Positions 46,022 to 55,508 of a stretch of 64,000 bases of DNA are shown one piece after another. Every line of letters starts with the position of its first letter. Within the stretch, counting starts at the first letter, position 1. The notes under the pieces were generated by a model, which saw only the letters and a list, made by a program, of their open reading frames with translations, was not told the DNA's origin and searched no databases. The stretch covers positions 62,001 to 126,000 of the forward strand of contig NZ_JAGMUO010000014.1 in assembly GCF_019049325.1 (NCBI RefSeq), given 5' to 3'. This DNA is from Streptomyces sp. AC512_CC834 (GTDB lineage: Bacteria; Actinomycetota; Actinomycetes; Streptomycetales; Streptomycetaceae). The position numbers and the translations under genes were made by a program.

Positions 46022-47299
46022 GTGATTGACCTTCGCCTGCTCCGTGAGGACCCCGACCGTGTGCGCGCGTCGCAGCGCGCCCGTGGAGAGGACGTCGCGC
46101 TCGTCGACTCCCTCCTGTCCGCCGACGAGCGGCGCAGGTCGTCCGGCGTCCGCTTCGACGAACTGCGCGCCGAGCAGAAGGGCCTCGGCAAGCTGATCGG
46201 CAAGGCCTCCGGAGACGAGAAGGCCGCGCTGCTCAAGCGGGCCGAGCAGCTCAAGACCGACGTCAAGGCCGCCGACGCCGAGCGCGACGCGGCCGACACC
46301 GAGACCCAGGAGCTGCTCCAGCGGCTCGGCAACCTCGTCCACCCCGACGTGCCCGTCGGCGGCGAGGAGGACTTCGTCACGCTGGAGACGCACGGCACGC
46401 ACCGCGACTTCGCGGCCGAGGGCTTCGAGCCGCGGGACCACCTCGAGCTGGGCCAGCGACTCGGCGCCATCGACGTCGAGCGCGGCGCCAAGGTGTCCGG
46501 CTCGCGCTTCTACTTCCTGACCGGCGTCGGCGCGCTCCTGGAGCTCGCCCTGGTCAACGCGGCGATCGCGCAGGCCACGGCGGCCGGCTTCACGCCGATG
46601 CTGACCCCGGCCCTGGTGCGCCCGCAGTCGATGGCCGGCACCGGCTTCCTCGGCCAGGCCGCCCAGGACGTCTACCACCTCGACAAGGACGACCTGTACC
46701 TGGTCGGCACGTCCGAGGTACCGCTGGCGGCCTACCACATGGACGAGATCCTGGATGCCGACCGCCTGCCGCTGCGCTACGCCGGCTTCTCGCCCTGCTT
46801 CCGCCGCGAGGCCGGCTCGCACGGCAAGGACACCCGGGGCATCTTCCGCGTGCACCAGTTCGACAAGGTCGAGATGTTCTCCTACGTCCTCCCCGAGGAC
46901 TCGCGGGCCGAGCACCAGCGCCTGCTGGAGTGGGAGAAGCAGTGGCTGACGTCGCTGGAACTGCCGTTCCGGGTGATCGACGTCGCCTCGGCCGACCTGG
47001 GCTCCTCGGCGGCGCGCAAGTACGACTGCGAGGCGTGGATCCCGACGCAGGGCAAGTACCGCGAGCTGACCTCGACCTCGGACTGCACCGAGTTCCAGTC
47101 CCGCCGGCTGTCGATCCGCGTCCGCGAGGACAAGAAGGTGCGCCCGCTGGCCACCCTCAACGGCACGCTGTGCGCCGTACCGCGCACCATCGTGGCGCTC
47201 CTGGAGAACCATCAGCAGGCCGACGGCTCGGTGCGCGTGCCCGAGGTGCTGCGCCCGTACCTGGGCGGCCGGGAGGTCCTGGAACCGGTGACCAAGTGA
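46022..47299 (+). CDS. serS: Seryl-tRNA synthetase
   Basis: 425 residues from GTG ([20 protein letters not shown]). The N-terminal coiled-coil arm (about 30-100) that grips the tRNA-Ser variable arm is followed by the class II core: motif 2 ([30 protein letters not shown]) and motif 3 ([20 protein letters not shown]). The serine pocket region [16 protein letters not shown] is intact. The gene downstream overlaps its stop (GTGA). Two of its tRNA substrates are encoded in this window. Confidence 0.98.
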   Translation: MIDLRLLREDPDRVRASQRARGEDVALVDSLLSADERRRSSGVRFDELRAEQKGLGKLIGKASGDEKAALLKRAEQLKTDVKAADAERDAADTETQELLQRLGNLVHPDVPVGGEEDFVTLETHGTHRDFAAEGFEPRDHLELGQRLGAIDVERGAKVSGSRFYFLTGVGALLELALVNAAIAQATAAGFTPMLTPALVRPQSMAGTGFLGQAAQDVYHLDKDDLYLVGTSEVPLAAYHMDEILDADRLPLRYAGFSPCFRREAGSHGKDTRGIFRVHQFDKVEMFSYVLPEDSRAEHQRLLEWEKQWLTSLELPFRVIDVASADLGSSAARKYDCEAWIPTQGKYRELTSTSDCTEFQSRRLSIRVREDKKVRPLATLNGTLCAVPRTIVALLENHQQADGSVRVPEVLRPYLGGREVLEPVTK

Positions 47300-48150
47300 C
47301 TGACACCGGCACCGACACCGGCACTGAGGGGGTCTCCGACTCCGGTTCGGCCGGTGGTTTCCCGTACCGGCTAATCGCGACGGACCTCGACGGCACGCTG
47401 CTGCACAGCGACGACACGGTCTCGCGGCGCACCCGGGATGCGCTCGCCGCGGCCACCGCGGCGGGCGCGGCCCACATCGTGGTCACCGGGCGGGGCGTGC
47501 CGTGGACCCGGCACATCCTGGACGACCTCGGTTACGAGGGGCTGGCCGTCTGCGGTCAGGGCGCGCAGGTCTACCACGCCGGGGAGCACCGGCTGCTGAC
47601 CTCGGTGACCCTGGACCGACAACTGGCCGGGGTGGCGCTGGCCAAGATCGAGGCGGAGACCGGTCCGCTGTATCTGGCGGCGAGCCGCGACGGTCTGGAC
47701 GGCGACGTCCTGGTCGGCCCCGGCTACGCGGTCGGGGGCGATCTTCCGGCGGTGCCGTTCACCGACTCCTCGGACCTGTGGGCGGCTCCGCTGAACAAGA
47801 TCTACATCCAGCATCCGACCCTGTCGGACGACGAGCTGGCCGAGGCCGCCCGCCGCACCGCGGGCGGCTTCGTCACGGTGACCATGGCCGGAGCCGGCAT
47901 AGTCGAGCTGCTCCCCCTCGGCCTGTCCAAGGCCACCGGCCTGTCACTGGCGGCCCGGCGGCTCGGGCTGAAGGCCGCGGACACGATCGCGTTCGGCGAC
48001 ATGCCCAACGACGTCCCGATGTTCGGCTGGGCGGCCCGGGGCGTGGCGATGGCCAACGCGCACGAGGAGCTGAAGGCGGTGGCCGACGAGGTGACGTCCT
48101 CCAACGACGAGGACGGCATCGCGGTCGTGCTGGAGCGGCTGGCGGCCTGA
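47296..48150 (+). CDS. HAD-superfamily Cof-type sugar phosphatase
   Basis: 284 residues from GTG overlapping the serS stop. Motif I is [10 protein letters not shown], motif II VVTGRG, the lysine motif lies in the LSKATGLSL region and motif IV in [12 protein letters not shown], with a type II cap domain in the middle. Typical substrates are sugar phosphates or flavin phosphates; the specific one is not predictable. The coupling with serS suggests housekeeping expression. A paralog is encoded at 56515. Confidence 0.93.
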   Translation: MTDTGTDTGTEGVSDSGSAGGFPYRLIATDLDGTLLHSDDTVSRRTRDALAAATAAGAAHIVVTGRGVPWTRHILDDLGYEGLAVCGQGAQVYHAGEHRLLTSVTLDRQLAGVALAKIEAETGPLYLAASRDGLDGDVLVGPGYAVGGDLPAVPFTDSSDLWAAPLNKIYIQHPTLSDDELAEAARRTAGGFVTVTMAGAGIVELLPLGLSKATGLSLAARRLGLKAADTIAFGDMPNDVPMFGWAARGVAMANAHEELKAVADEVTSSNDEDGIAVVLERLAA

Positions 48151-48375
48151 TCCCGGTCCCCAAGCCCCCGGAAGGCCGGGGCCAGGGGCTCCGGCCGCAC
48201 GGTCCGGACGGCGTCGGCGTCCCCGTCGGTCGGCCCACGCGAGGCGTCTCGCGTGCTCGAAGCGGCCGCCCGATTTCGCCGGCGCCGTCCGGCCTTCGTG
48301 CATCCCCCACAGTGCCGTCGCGGAAAGCCGGGCGCCACCGATTAAAAGCGGACGTACTCCGCGGGGGGCGCCGTG

Positions 48376-48666
48376 TCAGCCCCGACGCCACCTGCGGCGT
48401 CGGCTCTTGCTGAAGAACCATCCGGCGGGTGGCTCGTCGGAGCGCCACGGCTGCGGCTCCGGCTTCTCGCGGCTCCAGCGGGCGGCGAGCATCCGGGCGC
48501 GGGCCGAGGGCTCGGAGGTCCCGGCGTCCCGTATGAACTCCTCGTCCAGGACGAGGCCGTCCCAGGCCTCGTCCCCGGCGCCGCCGGTAGTGCCTTCGGT
48601 GGTGCCGTTCACAGCGCCGCCCTCCGGCTGTCCCCGGTCGTCCGACCTCGGTGTCCGACCCACCAT
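48376..48666 (-). CDS. Small conserved Arg-tailed protein following the ABC genes
   Basis: 96 residues from ATG 48666, chosen because GGGAGG lies 6 nt upstream. Recognisable core DEAWDGLVLDEEFIRDAGTS, then EPSARARMLAARW, PWRSDEPPAGWFF and a strongly basic end SKSRRRRWRRG. No signal peptide or TM segment. It is the last gene of the minus-strand ABC cluster (110 bp after the permease stop). I recall similar small proteins in other Streptomyces at this place, but no function. Confidence 0.75.
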   Translation of the reverse strand: MVGRTPRSDDRGQPEGGAVNGTTEGTTGGAGDEAWDGLVLDEEFIRDAGTSEPSARARMLAARWSREKPEPQPWRSDEPPAGWFFSKSRRRRWRRG

Positions 48667-48776
48667 CCCGGTCCTCCCAGTCCTGCGTCCCCCGTGACTT
48701 CCCCGTGCATTTCGGTGCATTCCCCGGCCCAGTGTGCACGGGCCGGGGTGAAGGCCCCGTCAGGTCCGGGTCCTGC

Positions 48777-49496
48777 TCACTCCTCCCCGGCGAGCGTCAG
48801 CGACCGCAGCTTCTGGCCGGCGTACCAGGTGGCGAGCACGGTCACCCCTACGAGCAGCACCGTCGCGGTCGGCAGGCCGACGTCGGAGGTGACCAGGTTC
48901 CCGTCGGCGACCTTCTGGGCCACCGCCAGCGACCACTGCTGCACGCTCAGCGTGCGGGCGCCCGGTACCAGGGAGCCGAACAGGGCCTCCCAGACGAGGG
49001 CGTAGACGAGCCCGAAGACCACCGCGTGCCGGGACACCGTGCCCAGCAGCAGGAACAGCGCGGCGTAGGCGATGGAGGCGACCAGCGCGGCGATCGTGTA
49101 GGCGATGGCGACCTGCTGGCCGTTGCCGTTGAGAATCAGCCCGGCGAGCAGGGTGGGCACGGCGGAGAAGACCATCGTCACGGCTATGGCGACGATCAGC
49201 TTGGTGAAGATGATCGTGGGCCGCTTGATCGGCTTGGACAGCAGGTACACCACCGAGCCGTCGTCGATCTCGGGGCCGATGGCGCCGGTGCCGGCGATGA
49301 CGCCGATGATCGGCACCATGGTGGCGAGGGCGAACCCGCCCAGCACGTCCGCCGCGGTCTGGTCGTCGGCTCCGGCAAGCGCGCGCACCGCGACGGCGAT
49401 GACGAGCAGCAGCAGGGGGAGCGCGCCCAGGATGAGGGCCCGGCGGCGGCCGAGCAGGGCTCGGTAGGTGAGCCGGGCGACTGTGGGGTCGTACAT
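48777..49496 (-). CDS. ABC-2 type transporter permease
   Basis: 239 residues with about six hydrophobic segments (ALILGALPLLLLVIAVAVRAL, read as one helix; IIFTKLIVAIAVTMVFSAVP; IAYTIAALVASIAYAALFLL). N-terminal MYDPTVARLTYRALLGRRR is typical of this ABC-2 subfamily. It follows the ATPase gene by 11 bp and forms the second ATPase-permease pair of the cluster. Confidence 0.92.
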   Translation of the reverse strand: MYDPTVARLTYRALLGRRRALILGALPLLLLVIAVAVRALAGADDQTAADVLGGFALATMVPIIGVIAGTGAIGPEIDDGSVVYLLSKPIKRPTIIFTKLIVAIAVTMVFSAVPTLLAGLILNGNGQQVAIAYTIAALVASIAYAALFLLLGTVSRHAVVFGLVYALVWEALFGSLVPGARTLSVQQWSLAVAQKVADGNLVTSDVGLPTATVLLVGVTVLATWYAGQKLRSLTLAGEE

Positions 49497-49507
49497 TCTT
49501 CGGCCTC

Positions 49508-50419
49508 CTACGCCGCGACGAGATACGAGAAGACGGACTCGAGGGACTCGTCGGACGGCGAGACCGTGAGCAGCCGGATGCCGTGGTCGCGGGCGACCTT
49601 GGGCAGCAGGGTCGTGAACCGGCCGAAGTCGACGGCCTGGACGCGCAGTGCGCCCTCGGCGAGGTCGACCTCGATGCCGGACGTCGACGGGTCGGCGATC
49701 AGCGCTGCCGCGAGGGCCCGGTCGTCGCTGGAACGCACCAGGTAGCGGTGCGGCCGGTCGGTCATCAGACGGCGGATCTTGCGGAAGTCGCCGCTGGCCG
49801 CGTGGCGCCCGGCGACGATGACCTCGATGTGCCAGGCGAGTTGTTCGACCTCTTCGAGGATGTGCGAGGAGAACAGCACCGTGCGGCCCTCGTCGCCCAT
49901 GCGCCGCAGCAGGTCCATCAACTGCATGCGCTGGCGCGGGTCCATACCGTTGAACGGCTCGTCGAGCAGCAGCAGCGAGGGCTGGTGGACGAGGGCGGAG
50001 GCCATCTTCACGCGCTGGCGCATGCCCTTGGAGTACGTGGCGATCTTCCGGTCCTGCGCATACGCCATCTCCACCGTGGCGAGCGCCTCGTCGGCCGCCT
50101 TGGCGCCCAGGCCGTGCAGTTCGGCGTTGGCGAGGACGAACTCGCGGCCGGTGAGGAAGTCGTACATCGCCTCGCGCTCGGGGACGACGCCGATGTGCTT
50201 GTAGATGGCCTCGTTGCGCCAGACCGTCTGTCCGTCGAGGGTGACGGTGCCGGTGGAGGGGGCGAGGAAGCCGCCCATCATGTTGATGAGGGTGGACTTT
50301 CCCGCTCCGTTGGGGCCGAGCAGGCCGGTGACGCCGGGGCCGATCGTCATGGTGATGTCGTTGACGGCGACCACGTTGCCGAACCAGCGGGAGACGTGGT
50401 CGATGTTCAGCGTGGTCAC
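49508..50419 (-). CDS. ABC transporter ATP-binding protein (pair 2)
   Basis: 303 residues. Walker A LLGPNGAGKSTLIN, signature YSKGMRQRVKMA (the C-loop variant seen in ABC-2 exporters), Walker B LLLLDEPFNGMDP and the H-loop SSHIL. The C-terminal 80 residues are the extra domain of DrrA/CcmA-like ATPases. The ATG overlaps the upstream permease stop by 4 bp. Confidence 0.95.
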   Translation of the reverse strand: MTTLNIDHVSRWFGNVVAVNDITMTIGPGVTGLLGPNGAGKSTLINMMGGFLAPSTGTVTLDGQTVWRNEAIYKHIGVVPEREAMYDFLTGREFVLANAELHGLGAKAADEALATVEMAYAQDRKIATYSKGMRQRVKMASALVHQPSLLLLDEPFNGMDPRQRMQLMDLLRRMGDEGRTVLFSSHILEEVEQLAWHIEVIVAGRHAASGDFRKIRRLMTDRPHRYLVRSSDDRALAAALIADPSTSGIEVDLAEGALRVQAVDFGRFTTLLPKVARDHGIRLLTVSPSDESLESVFSYLVAA

Positions 50420-51324
50420 AGTCCCACCTTCGTGTAGCGGCGAACCAGCAGGCCGTAGGCGCCGGCGATCAGGCCCAGGGTGACGAGGACGTAGACCGCG
50501 CCCTCACCGTTGCTCGGGCCGACCCCGCCGGGGAAGGCCGAGGTGGCGCCCAGGAAGGCGGACTGCACTCCGTCGATGAGGGTGATCGGCGAGAACAGGC
50601 CGATCCAGGCGACGGCGCCGGAGCTGCCCTGGACGTCCGCGATGGCCTGGAGCGTGGAGACCGCGCCATAGCTGATGGTGAGGACGGCGATGACGGCCGC
50701 GATGCCGAAGCCGCGGCGCGGGGTGACCGCCGCGACGACCAGGCCGAGACCGGCGAAGAGCAGCGAGAGCAGTGCCACGGAGACGAGTCCCTGTGCGAAC
50801 CCCTTGGTCTGGTCCGCGAAATCGAGTTTGGCCAGCAGCGCGCCCACGTAGAGCACCAGCAGGGGTGCGGCGGTGAGAATGAACAGGGCGGAGGCCAGCG
50901 ACGCGTACTTGGCGCGGACGTAGTCGGCGGTCTCGATCGGCCGGGAGAAGTACAGCGGGACGGTTTTGAAGCGCAGGTCGCGCGAGACGGACTGGGGTGC
51001 CTGGGCCGCGACGTAGAGGCTGATGACCGCCTGCAGGACGATCGCGTAGCGCGTGTAGCCCAGGGGCAGGTCGTTGGCCTTGGTGGCGACGGCGACGGCG
51101 ACCATGATGGCCGCCGGCAGGCACATCACCACGAACAGCAGCATCGGCAGCACCTTGGACTTGGCCGAGCGGCCGAGGCCGTAGGCGCCGCGCAGGGACT
51201 GCGAGTAGAGCGAGCGGCGGGCGTAGGCGCGGCCGAGGCGGGGGCCGCCGTAGCTGCGGTAGCCGATGTTGTGGATGCGAGTCTGGTCGCCCGGGACCGT
51301 GGCTGTGGGCTGTTCAGCTACCAT
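50416..51324 (-). CDS. ABC-2 type transporter permease (pair 1)
   Basis: 302 residues with about six TM helices (LPMLLFVVMCLPAAIMVAVA, YAIVLQAVISLYVAAQAP, LFILTAAPLLVLYVGALLA, LVSVALLSLLFAGLGLVVAA). The N-terminal cytoplasmic RIHNIGYRSYGGPRLGRAYA region is typical of this actinobacterial subfamily. Start overlaps the upstream ATPase stop by 11 bp; stop overlaps the next ATPase start by 4 bp. Confidence 0.92.
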   Translation of the reverse strand: MVAEQPTATVPGDQTRIHNIGYRSYGGPRLGRAYARRSLYSQSLRGAYGLGRSAKSKVLPMLLFVVMCLPAAIMVAVAVATKANDLPLGYTRYAIVLQAVISLYVAAQAPQSVSRDLRFKTVPLYFSRPIETADYVRAKYASLASALFILTAAPLLVLYVGALLAKLDFADQTKGFAQGLVSVALLSLLFAGLGLVVAAVTPRRGFGIAAVIAVLTISYGAVSTLQAIADVQGSSGAVAWIGLFSPITLIDGVQSAFLGATSAFPGGVGPSNGEGAVYVLVTLGLIAGAYGLLVRRYTKVGL

Positions 51325-52288
51325 GGCCGACCGCCTCCTTCCGTTCTGCGTCGCTGTCGGTGAAGACCTCCGAGATGTGGTGCCGGCGCTGTTCCATGCG
51401 CACCAGGCCGAGGCCGAGGTCGGCGATGACGTCGCGCACCAGGTCGTAGGTCTCCTCGCCTGCCGAGGTGAGCAGCAGGACGTGGCCGGCGCCGGGCAGA
51501 CCGCTGCCGTCCTGGACGCTCATCCCGCGCGCGTCGAGCGCGTCGCGGACCGCGCGGGTGCCGTCGGGGTGCTCGTCGGTGTCGGTGACCTCGATCGCGA
51601 GGGTCGTCGTGGTCTGGGTGAAGTCCGTGGTGGAGCTGGAGCGCAGCAGCTTGCCGCCGTCCACGACGACGACGTGGTCGCAGGTGCGTTCCAGCTCGCC
51701 CAGCAGGTGCGAGGTGACGAGGACCGAGATGCCGAAGTCGGTGTAAATACGGCGGATGAGGCCGAGCATCTCGTCGCGGCCGACCGGGTCGAGGCCGTTG
51801 GTCGGTTCGTCGAGGAAGACCAGTTGAGGGTCGTGCACGAGGGCCTGCGCGAGCTTCACGCGCTGCTTCATGCCGGTCGAGTAGCCGCCTATGGGCCGGT
51901 AGCGCTCCTCGTACAGGCCGACGTGGCGCAGGGTGTCGGCCGTGCGCTCGCGGGCGGCGGTGGGCGGCAGGCCGGACATGCGCGCCATGTGGACGACGAA
52001 CTCGGTGGCCGAGACGTCGGGTGGCAGGCAGTCGTGTTCCGGCATGTAGCCGACCCGCTCGCGGATGTCGGCGCCCTTGGTGGCGACATCGAGTCCGAGC
52101 ACTTCGGCCCGGCCCTCGGTGGCGGGAGACAGACCCAGCAGGATCTTGATCAGAGTGGACTTGCCGGCGCCGTTGGCACCGACGAGTCCGGTCACACCGG
52201 GTCCGACGTCCACGGAGAGCCGGTCGAGAGCGGTCACCCGGGGGAACCGCTTGCTCAGGCTTTCGGTCGCGATCACAGTCACATCCAT
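51314..52288 (-). CDS. ABC transporter ATP-binding protein (pair 1)
   Basis: 324 residues from ATG 52288 (MDVTVIATESLSKRFPRV). Walker A GLVGANGAGKSTLIKIL, signature YSTGMKQRVKLAQ, Walker B LVFLDEPTNGLDP, H-loop VTSHLLG. First gene of a four-gene operon made of two ATPase-permease pairs with overlapping ends. This arrangement suggests one heteromeric exporter or duplicated exporters; the substrate is unknown. Confidence 0.94.
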   Translation of the reverse strand: MDVTVIATESLSKRFPRVTALDRLSVDVGPGVTGLVGANGAGKSTLIKILLGLSPATEGRAEVLGLDVATKGADIRERVGYMPEHDCLPPDVSATEFVVHMARMSGLPPTAARERTADTLRHVGLYEERYRPIGGYSTGMKQRVKLAQALVHDPQLVFLDEPTNGLDPVGRDEMLGLIRRIYTDFGISVLVTSHLLGELERTCDHVVVVDGGKLLRSSSTTDFTQTTTTLAIEVTDTDEHPDGTRAVRDALDARGMSVQDGSGLPGAGHVLLLTSAGEETYDLVRDVIADLGLGLVRMEQRRHHISEVFTDSDAERKEAVGHGS

Positions 52289-52532
52289 GACAGTAGTGAC
52301 GGCCGCCACCGCGGTCGTCAGACCGGAGAGCCGTCTTGGCGTCAGACTCGAGTAGTACGGGCCCGTAGGGGATGCCGTACCTGAGAGCCACGGCGCGGCC
52401 CCCGAGGCCGCCGCCCACCGCCCTATTGACGTTGGGTCTAACAACTGGGAGATTCGGCAGCACGATCCTCGTCGTCACCGACTCGCGGGGCCCGGGGAGA
52501 GCGTGGGGACTGCGGCGCTGGGCGGAGGAGAG

Positions 52533-54290
52533 ATGACGGTGCTGGACGGTGCGAGGGAACGCTGGGTGCGCACGGGCGGGGTCGAGCTGTGCGTGGCCGA
52601 GCTGGGCGATCCCGGGCAGCCCACGGTCGTCCTGGTGCACGGCTACCCGGACAGCAAGGAGGTCTGGTCCGAGGTCGCCACCCGGCTGGCCCGCCGCTTC
52701 CACGTGGTCCTCTACGACGTCCGCGGCCACGGCCGGTCCACCGCGCCGAGCCCGCTGCGCGGCGGGTTCACGCTGGAGAAGCTGACGGACGACTTCCTGG
52801 CCGTCGCGGACGCGGTGAGCCCGGACCGCCCGGTGCACCTGGTGGGCCACGACTGGGGCTCCGTGCAGTCCTGGGAGTTCGTCACGGTCAAGCGCGCCGA
52901 GGGCCGCATCGCGTCCTTCACCTCGATGTCGGGCCCGTCCCTCGACCACTTCGGGCACTGGATCGGCAAGCGCCTGAAGCGCCCCACCCCGCGCCGGGTC
53001 GGACAGCTCCTCGGCCAGGGCGCCAAGTCCTGGTACGTCTACTTGCTGCACACTCCCGTACTGCCCGAACTGGCCTGGCGCGGCCCCCTCGGCAAGCGCT
53101 GGCCACGCATCCTGGAGCGCCTCGAGAAGGTACCGAGCGGCGATTACCCGACCCCGTCCCTGCCGACGGACGCGGCGCACGGGGCGTGGCTGTACCGGGA
53201 CAACGTGCGGCCCCGGCTGCGCCACCCGCGCGAGGACGCCTACGCGCACGCGCCCGTGCAGCTCATCACGCCCCTGGGTGACGCGTTCCTGTCGGAGCGG
53301 CTCTACGACGGACTGGAGCTGTGGGCGCCGCGGCTGACCCGGCGCACGCTGCCCGCGGGGCACTGGGTGCCGCGCACCCGGCCGGACCGGCTGGCGGACT
53401 GGATCACGGAGTTCGTCACCGCTGTCGACGGCGGGCGGTCCGGGACGGCGTCGAGCGGCAGGTACGCCGACCGCTTCGGCGGGCAACTGGTACTGGTCAC
53501 CGGCGCGGGCAACGGCATCGGGCGGGCGACGGCGTTCGCGTTCGCCGAGGCCGGCGCGCGCGTCGTGGCCGTCGACCGGGATGCCGAGTCCGCGGCCCGC
53601 ACCGCGGAGCTGTCCCGGCTGGTCGGTGCGCCGGCCGCCTGGGCGGAGACCGTCGACGTCTCCGACGAGCAGGCCATGGAGAAGCTGGCGGCCAGGGTCG
53701 CCGCCGAGTACGGCGTGGTGGACGTGCTCGTGAACAACGCCGGGATCGGCCTGTCGGGCTCCTTCTTCGACACCACGCCGGAGGACTGGAAGAAGGTCCT
53801 CGACGTCAACCTGTGGGGAGTGATCCACGGCTGCCGGCTGTTCGGCCGGCAGATGGCCGAGCGCGGACAGGGCGGTCACATCGTCAACACCGCGTCGGCG
53901 GCCGCCTTCCAGCCCTCCCGGGCGCTGCCGGCCTACGGCACCTCCAAGGCGGCCGTCCTGATGCTCAGCGAGTGCCTGCGGGCCGAACTGGCCGATCAGG
54001 GCATCGGCGTCACGGCCATCTGCCCCGGGTTCGTCAACACCAACATCACCTCCACGGCGCACTTCGCGGGCGTCGACGCCGACGAGGAGAAGCGCCGCCA
54101 AAAGCACACCGCCCGGCTGTACGGGATGCGCAACTACCCCCCGGAGAAGGTGGCCGACGCCGTCCTCGAGGCGGTCGTGCACAACAGGGCCGTAGTCCCG
54201 GTGACGCCGGAGGCACGAGGGGCACGACTCATGTCCCGGTTCGCACCCGGGGTGTTGAGGCGCGTCGCCCGGGTGAAGCCGCCTCTGTAG
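52533..54290 (+). CDS. Bifunctional epoxide hydrolase (alpha/beta)-short-chain dehydrogenase fusion, EphD-like
   Basis: 585 residues from ATG 52533 with GGAGG 5 nt upstream. Domain 1 (about 1-290) is an alpha/beta hydrolase of epoxide-hydrolase type: VVLVHGYPDS, nucleophile Asp in LVGHDWGS, late His in PAGHWVPRTRP. Domain 2 (about 310-585) is a classical SDR: TGAGNGIGRAT, NNAGIG, catalytic Ser in NTASAAA, Tyr-Lys in YGTSK. The order matches EphD of mycobacteria, connected there with fatty-acid or mycolate metabolism. Streptomyces lacks mycolates, so the substrate is open. Confidence 0.93.
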   Translation: MTVLDGARERWVRTGGVELCVAELGDPGQPTVVLVHGYPDSKEVWSEVATRLARRFHVVLYDVRGHGRSTAPSPLRGGFTLEKLTDDFLAVADAVSPDRPVHLVGHDWGSVQSWEFVTVKRAEGRIASFTSMSGPSLDHFGHWIGKRLKRPTPRRVGQLLGQGAKSWYVYLLHTPVLPELAWRGPLGKRWPRILERLEKVPSGDYPTPSLPTDAAHGAWLYRDNVRPRLRHPREDAYAHAPVQLITPLGDAFLSERLYDGLELWAPRLTRRTLPAGHWVPRTRPDRLADWITEFVTAVDGGRSGTASSGRYADRFGGQLVLVTGAGNGIGRATAFAFAEAGARVVAVDRDAESAARTAELSRLVGAPAAWAETVDVSDEQAMEKLAARVAAEYGVVDVLVNNAGIGLSGSFFDTTPEDWKKVLDVNLWGVIHGCRLFGRQMAERGQGGHIVNTASAAAFQPSRALPAYGTSKAAVLMLSECLRAELADQGIGVTAICPGFVNTNITSTAHFAGVDADEEKRRQKHTARLYGMRNYPPEKVADAVLEAVVHNRAVVPVTPEARGARLMSRFAPGVLRRVARVKPPL

Positions 54291-54315
54291 TTTCCACAGA
54301 GAACCTCAACCATCC

Positions 54316-54344
54316 TGTGGATAACTCGACTTGACTGTGGATCA
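54316..54344. other. DnaA-box pair upstream of kptA
   Basis: TGTGGATAA (54316-54324, perfect, inverted) and TGTGGATCA (54336-54344, one mismatch) 20 bp apart in the gap between the fusion gene and kptA. Confidence 0.55.
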
Positions 54345-54400
54345 AACCTCGTCGACAAAATCGATCGCGTGATGCGCGTCTCAGTCGGCAGGCTGGTGCC

Positions 54401-54991
54401 ATGCGACAAGAACGCCAAGAACTCCACGAACGCCAGGAACACCTGGCCGACAGACGCACGGTGAAGGTGTCCAAGTATCTGTCGAAGCACCTGCGCCACC
54501 AGCCGGAGAGAATCGGGCTCACGCTCGACGAGGGCGGCTGGATCGAGATCGACACCCTGATCGCCGCGGCGGCCTCGCACGGCTTCCCCTTCACCCGCGA
54601 AGAGCTCGACCACGTGGTCGACACCAACGACAAGCGACGCTTCGCCGTCGAAGGCACCCGCATCCGCGCCAGCCAGGGCCACAGCATCGACGTGGACCTC
54701 GGACTGCCCTCGGCGGCACCGCCTCCGTACCTCTACCACGGGACCGTGGCCCGGCACCTGGACGCCATCCGCACCGAGGGACTGCGGCCGATGAACCGGC
54801 ACGACGTGCATCTCTCCCCGGACCGGGAGACCGCGACCCGGGTCGGGGCCCGCCGCGGCCGGCCGGTCGTGCTCCCGGTGGACGCCGCCGCCATGCACCG
54901 CGACGGGCACGTCTTCCACGTCAGCGAGAACGGCGTCTGGCTGACGCAGAGCGTGCCGCCACGGTATCTGCGCTTTCCCGTTCCGCACTGA
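54401..54991 (+). CDS. kptA: RNA 2'-phosphotransferase KptA/Tpt1 family
   Basis: 196 residues. The N-terminal winged-helix RNA lobe has VSKYLSKHLRHQPERIGL with the first catalytic Arg and His. The ADP-ribosyltransferase lobe has YLYHGTVARHLDAI, GLRPMNRHDVHLSPD and VFHVSENGVWLT. The enzyme transfers a 2'-phosphate from an RNA junction to NAD+. Bacteria lack the tRNA ligase that makes this phosphate, so the natural substrate is unclear. It is the first of two genes 18 bp apart. Confidence 0.93.
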   Translation: MRQERQELHERQEHLADRRTVKVSKYLSKHLRHQPERIGLTLDEGGWIEIDTLIAAAASHGFPFTREELDHVVDTNDKRRFAVEGTRIRASQGHSIDVDLGLPSAAPPPYLYHGTVARHLDAIRTEGLRPMNRHDVHLSPDRETATRVGARRGRPVVLPVDAAAMHRDGHVFHVSENGVWLTQSVPPRYLRFPVPH

Positions 54992-55009
54992 CCCAGCATG
55001 ATCGAAGAC

Positions 55010-55456
55010 ATGGAACACCTGCCCACCACCCAGGCCGCCGTCACCGCCCTCCGCTCCATCGCCGAGGAGTACGGCCTGGAGGTCGAGGTCACCGACGCCA
55101 TCGGCGCCGACCAGACCTCCCGCCGCAGCTCCGCGGGCGTGGGCGTGACCACCGACGCCGACGGTTCCCTCCCGCACGAGGCGTTCGTCGAGTTCGGCGG
55201 CGTTCCCCGGGTGAGCGTCCGGCTCTTCCCCGACGACGACGCCCTGATCACCGTCGAGAACGTGGAGTGCCCCGACATCCCACGTGACGAGGTCCCCGCG
55301 TTCCTGCGCTCCGTCTTCGGCGACCGTGCCTTCGTCAAGGGACGCCGCTTCCCGCCCGGCTACCACCTGATCGTGCCGCTGCCCGGTGACCGCACCCACA
55401 GGGAGTACGTTCCGATGATCTTCCTCAGTCCGTGGCTGAGCAGTCGCGTACGGTGA
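55010..55456 (+). CDS. Hypothetical protein downstream of kptA
   Basis: 148 residues. ATG 55010 was chosen over ATG 54998 because a -10-like CATGAT (54997-55002) stands 7 nt before it, and GAAG lies close by. A compact, acidic, probably soluble protein: MEHLPTTQAAVTALRSIAEE, then VEFGGVPRVSVRLFPDDDAL, and FPPGYHLIVPLPGDRTH. It has no TM segment and no recognised domain. A parS site follows 11 bp after its stop. Confidence 0.75.
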   Translation: MEHLPTTQAAVTALRSIAEEYGLEVEVTDAIGADQTSRRSSAGVGVTTDADGSLPHEAFVEFGGVPRVSVRLFPDDDALITVENVECPDIPRDEVPAFLRSVFGDRAFVKGRRFPPGYHLIVPLPGDRTHREYVPMIFLSPWLSSRVR

Positions 55457-55467
55457 CGCCGGAGGCT

Positions 55468-55481
55468 GTTTCACGTGAAAC
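55468..55481. other. parS site (perfect)
   Basis: GTTTCACGTGAAAC, a perfect 14-bp match to the chromosomal ParB-binding site, in the gap before the LLM oxidoreductase gene and covering its -35 region. Confidence 0.9.
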
Positions 55482-55495
55482 CGGGGACGGCCGCA

Positions 55496-55501
55496 TAGGC
55501 T
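55496..55501 (+). promoter_or_regulatory. -10 element of the LLM oxidoreductase gene
   Basis: TAGGCT ends 7 nt before ATG 55509, a leaderless arrangement. The -35 position falls inside parS. Confidence 0.5.
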
Positions 55502-55508
55502 CGGAGAC

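Noticed and set aside
51318..54182. A 954-codon minus-strand frame spanning the ABC ATPase and the hydrolase-SDR gene
   Set aside because: It overlaps two confident genes in other frames and has no recognisable motif.
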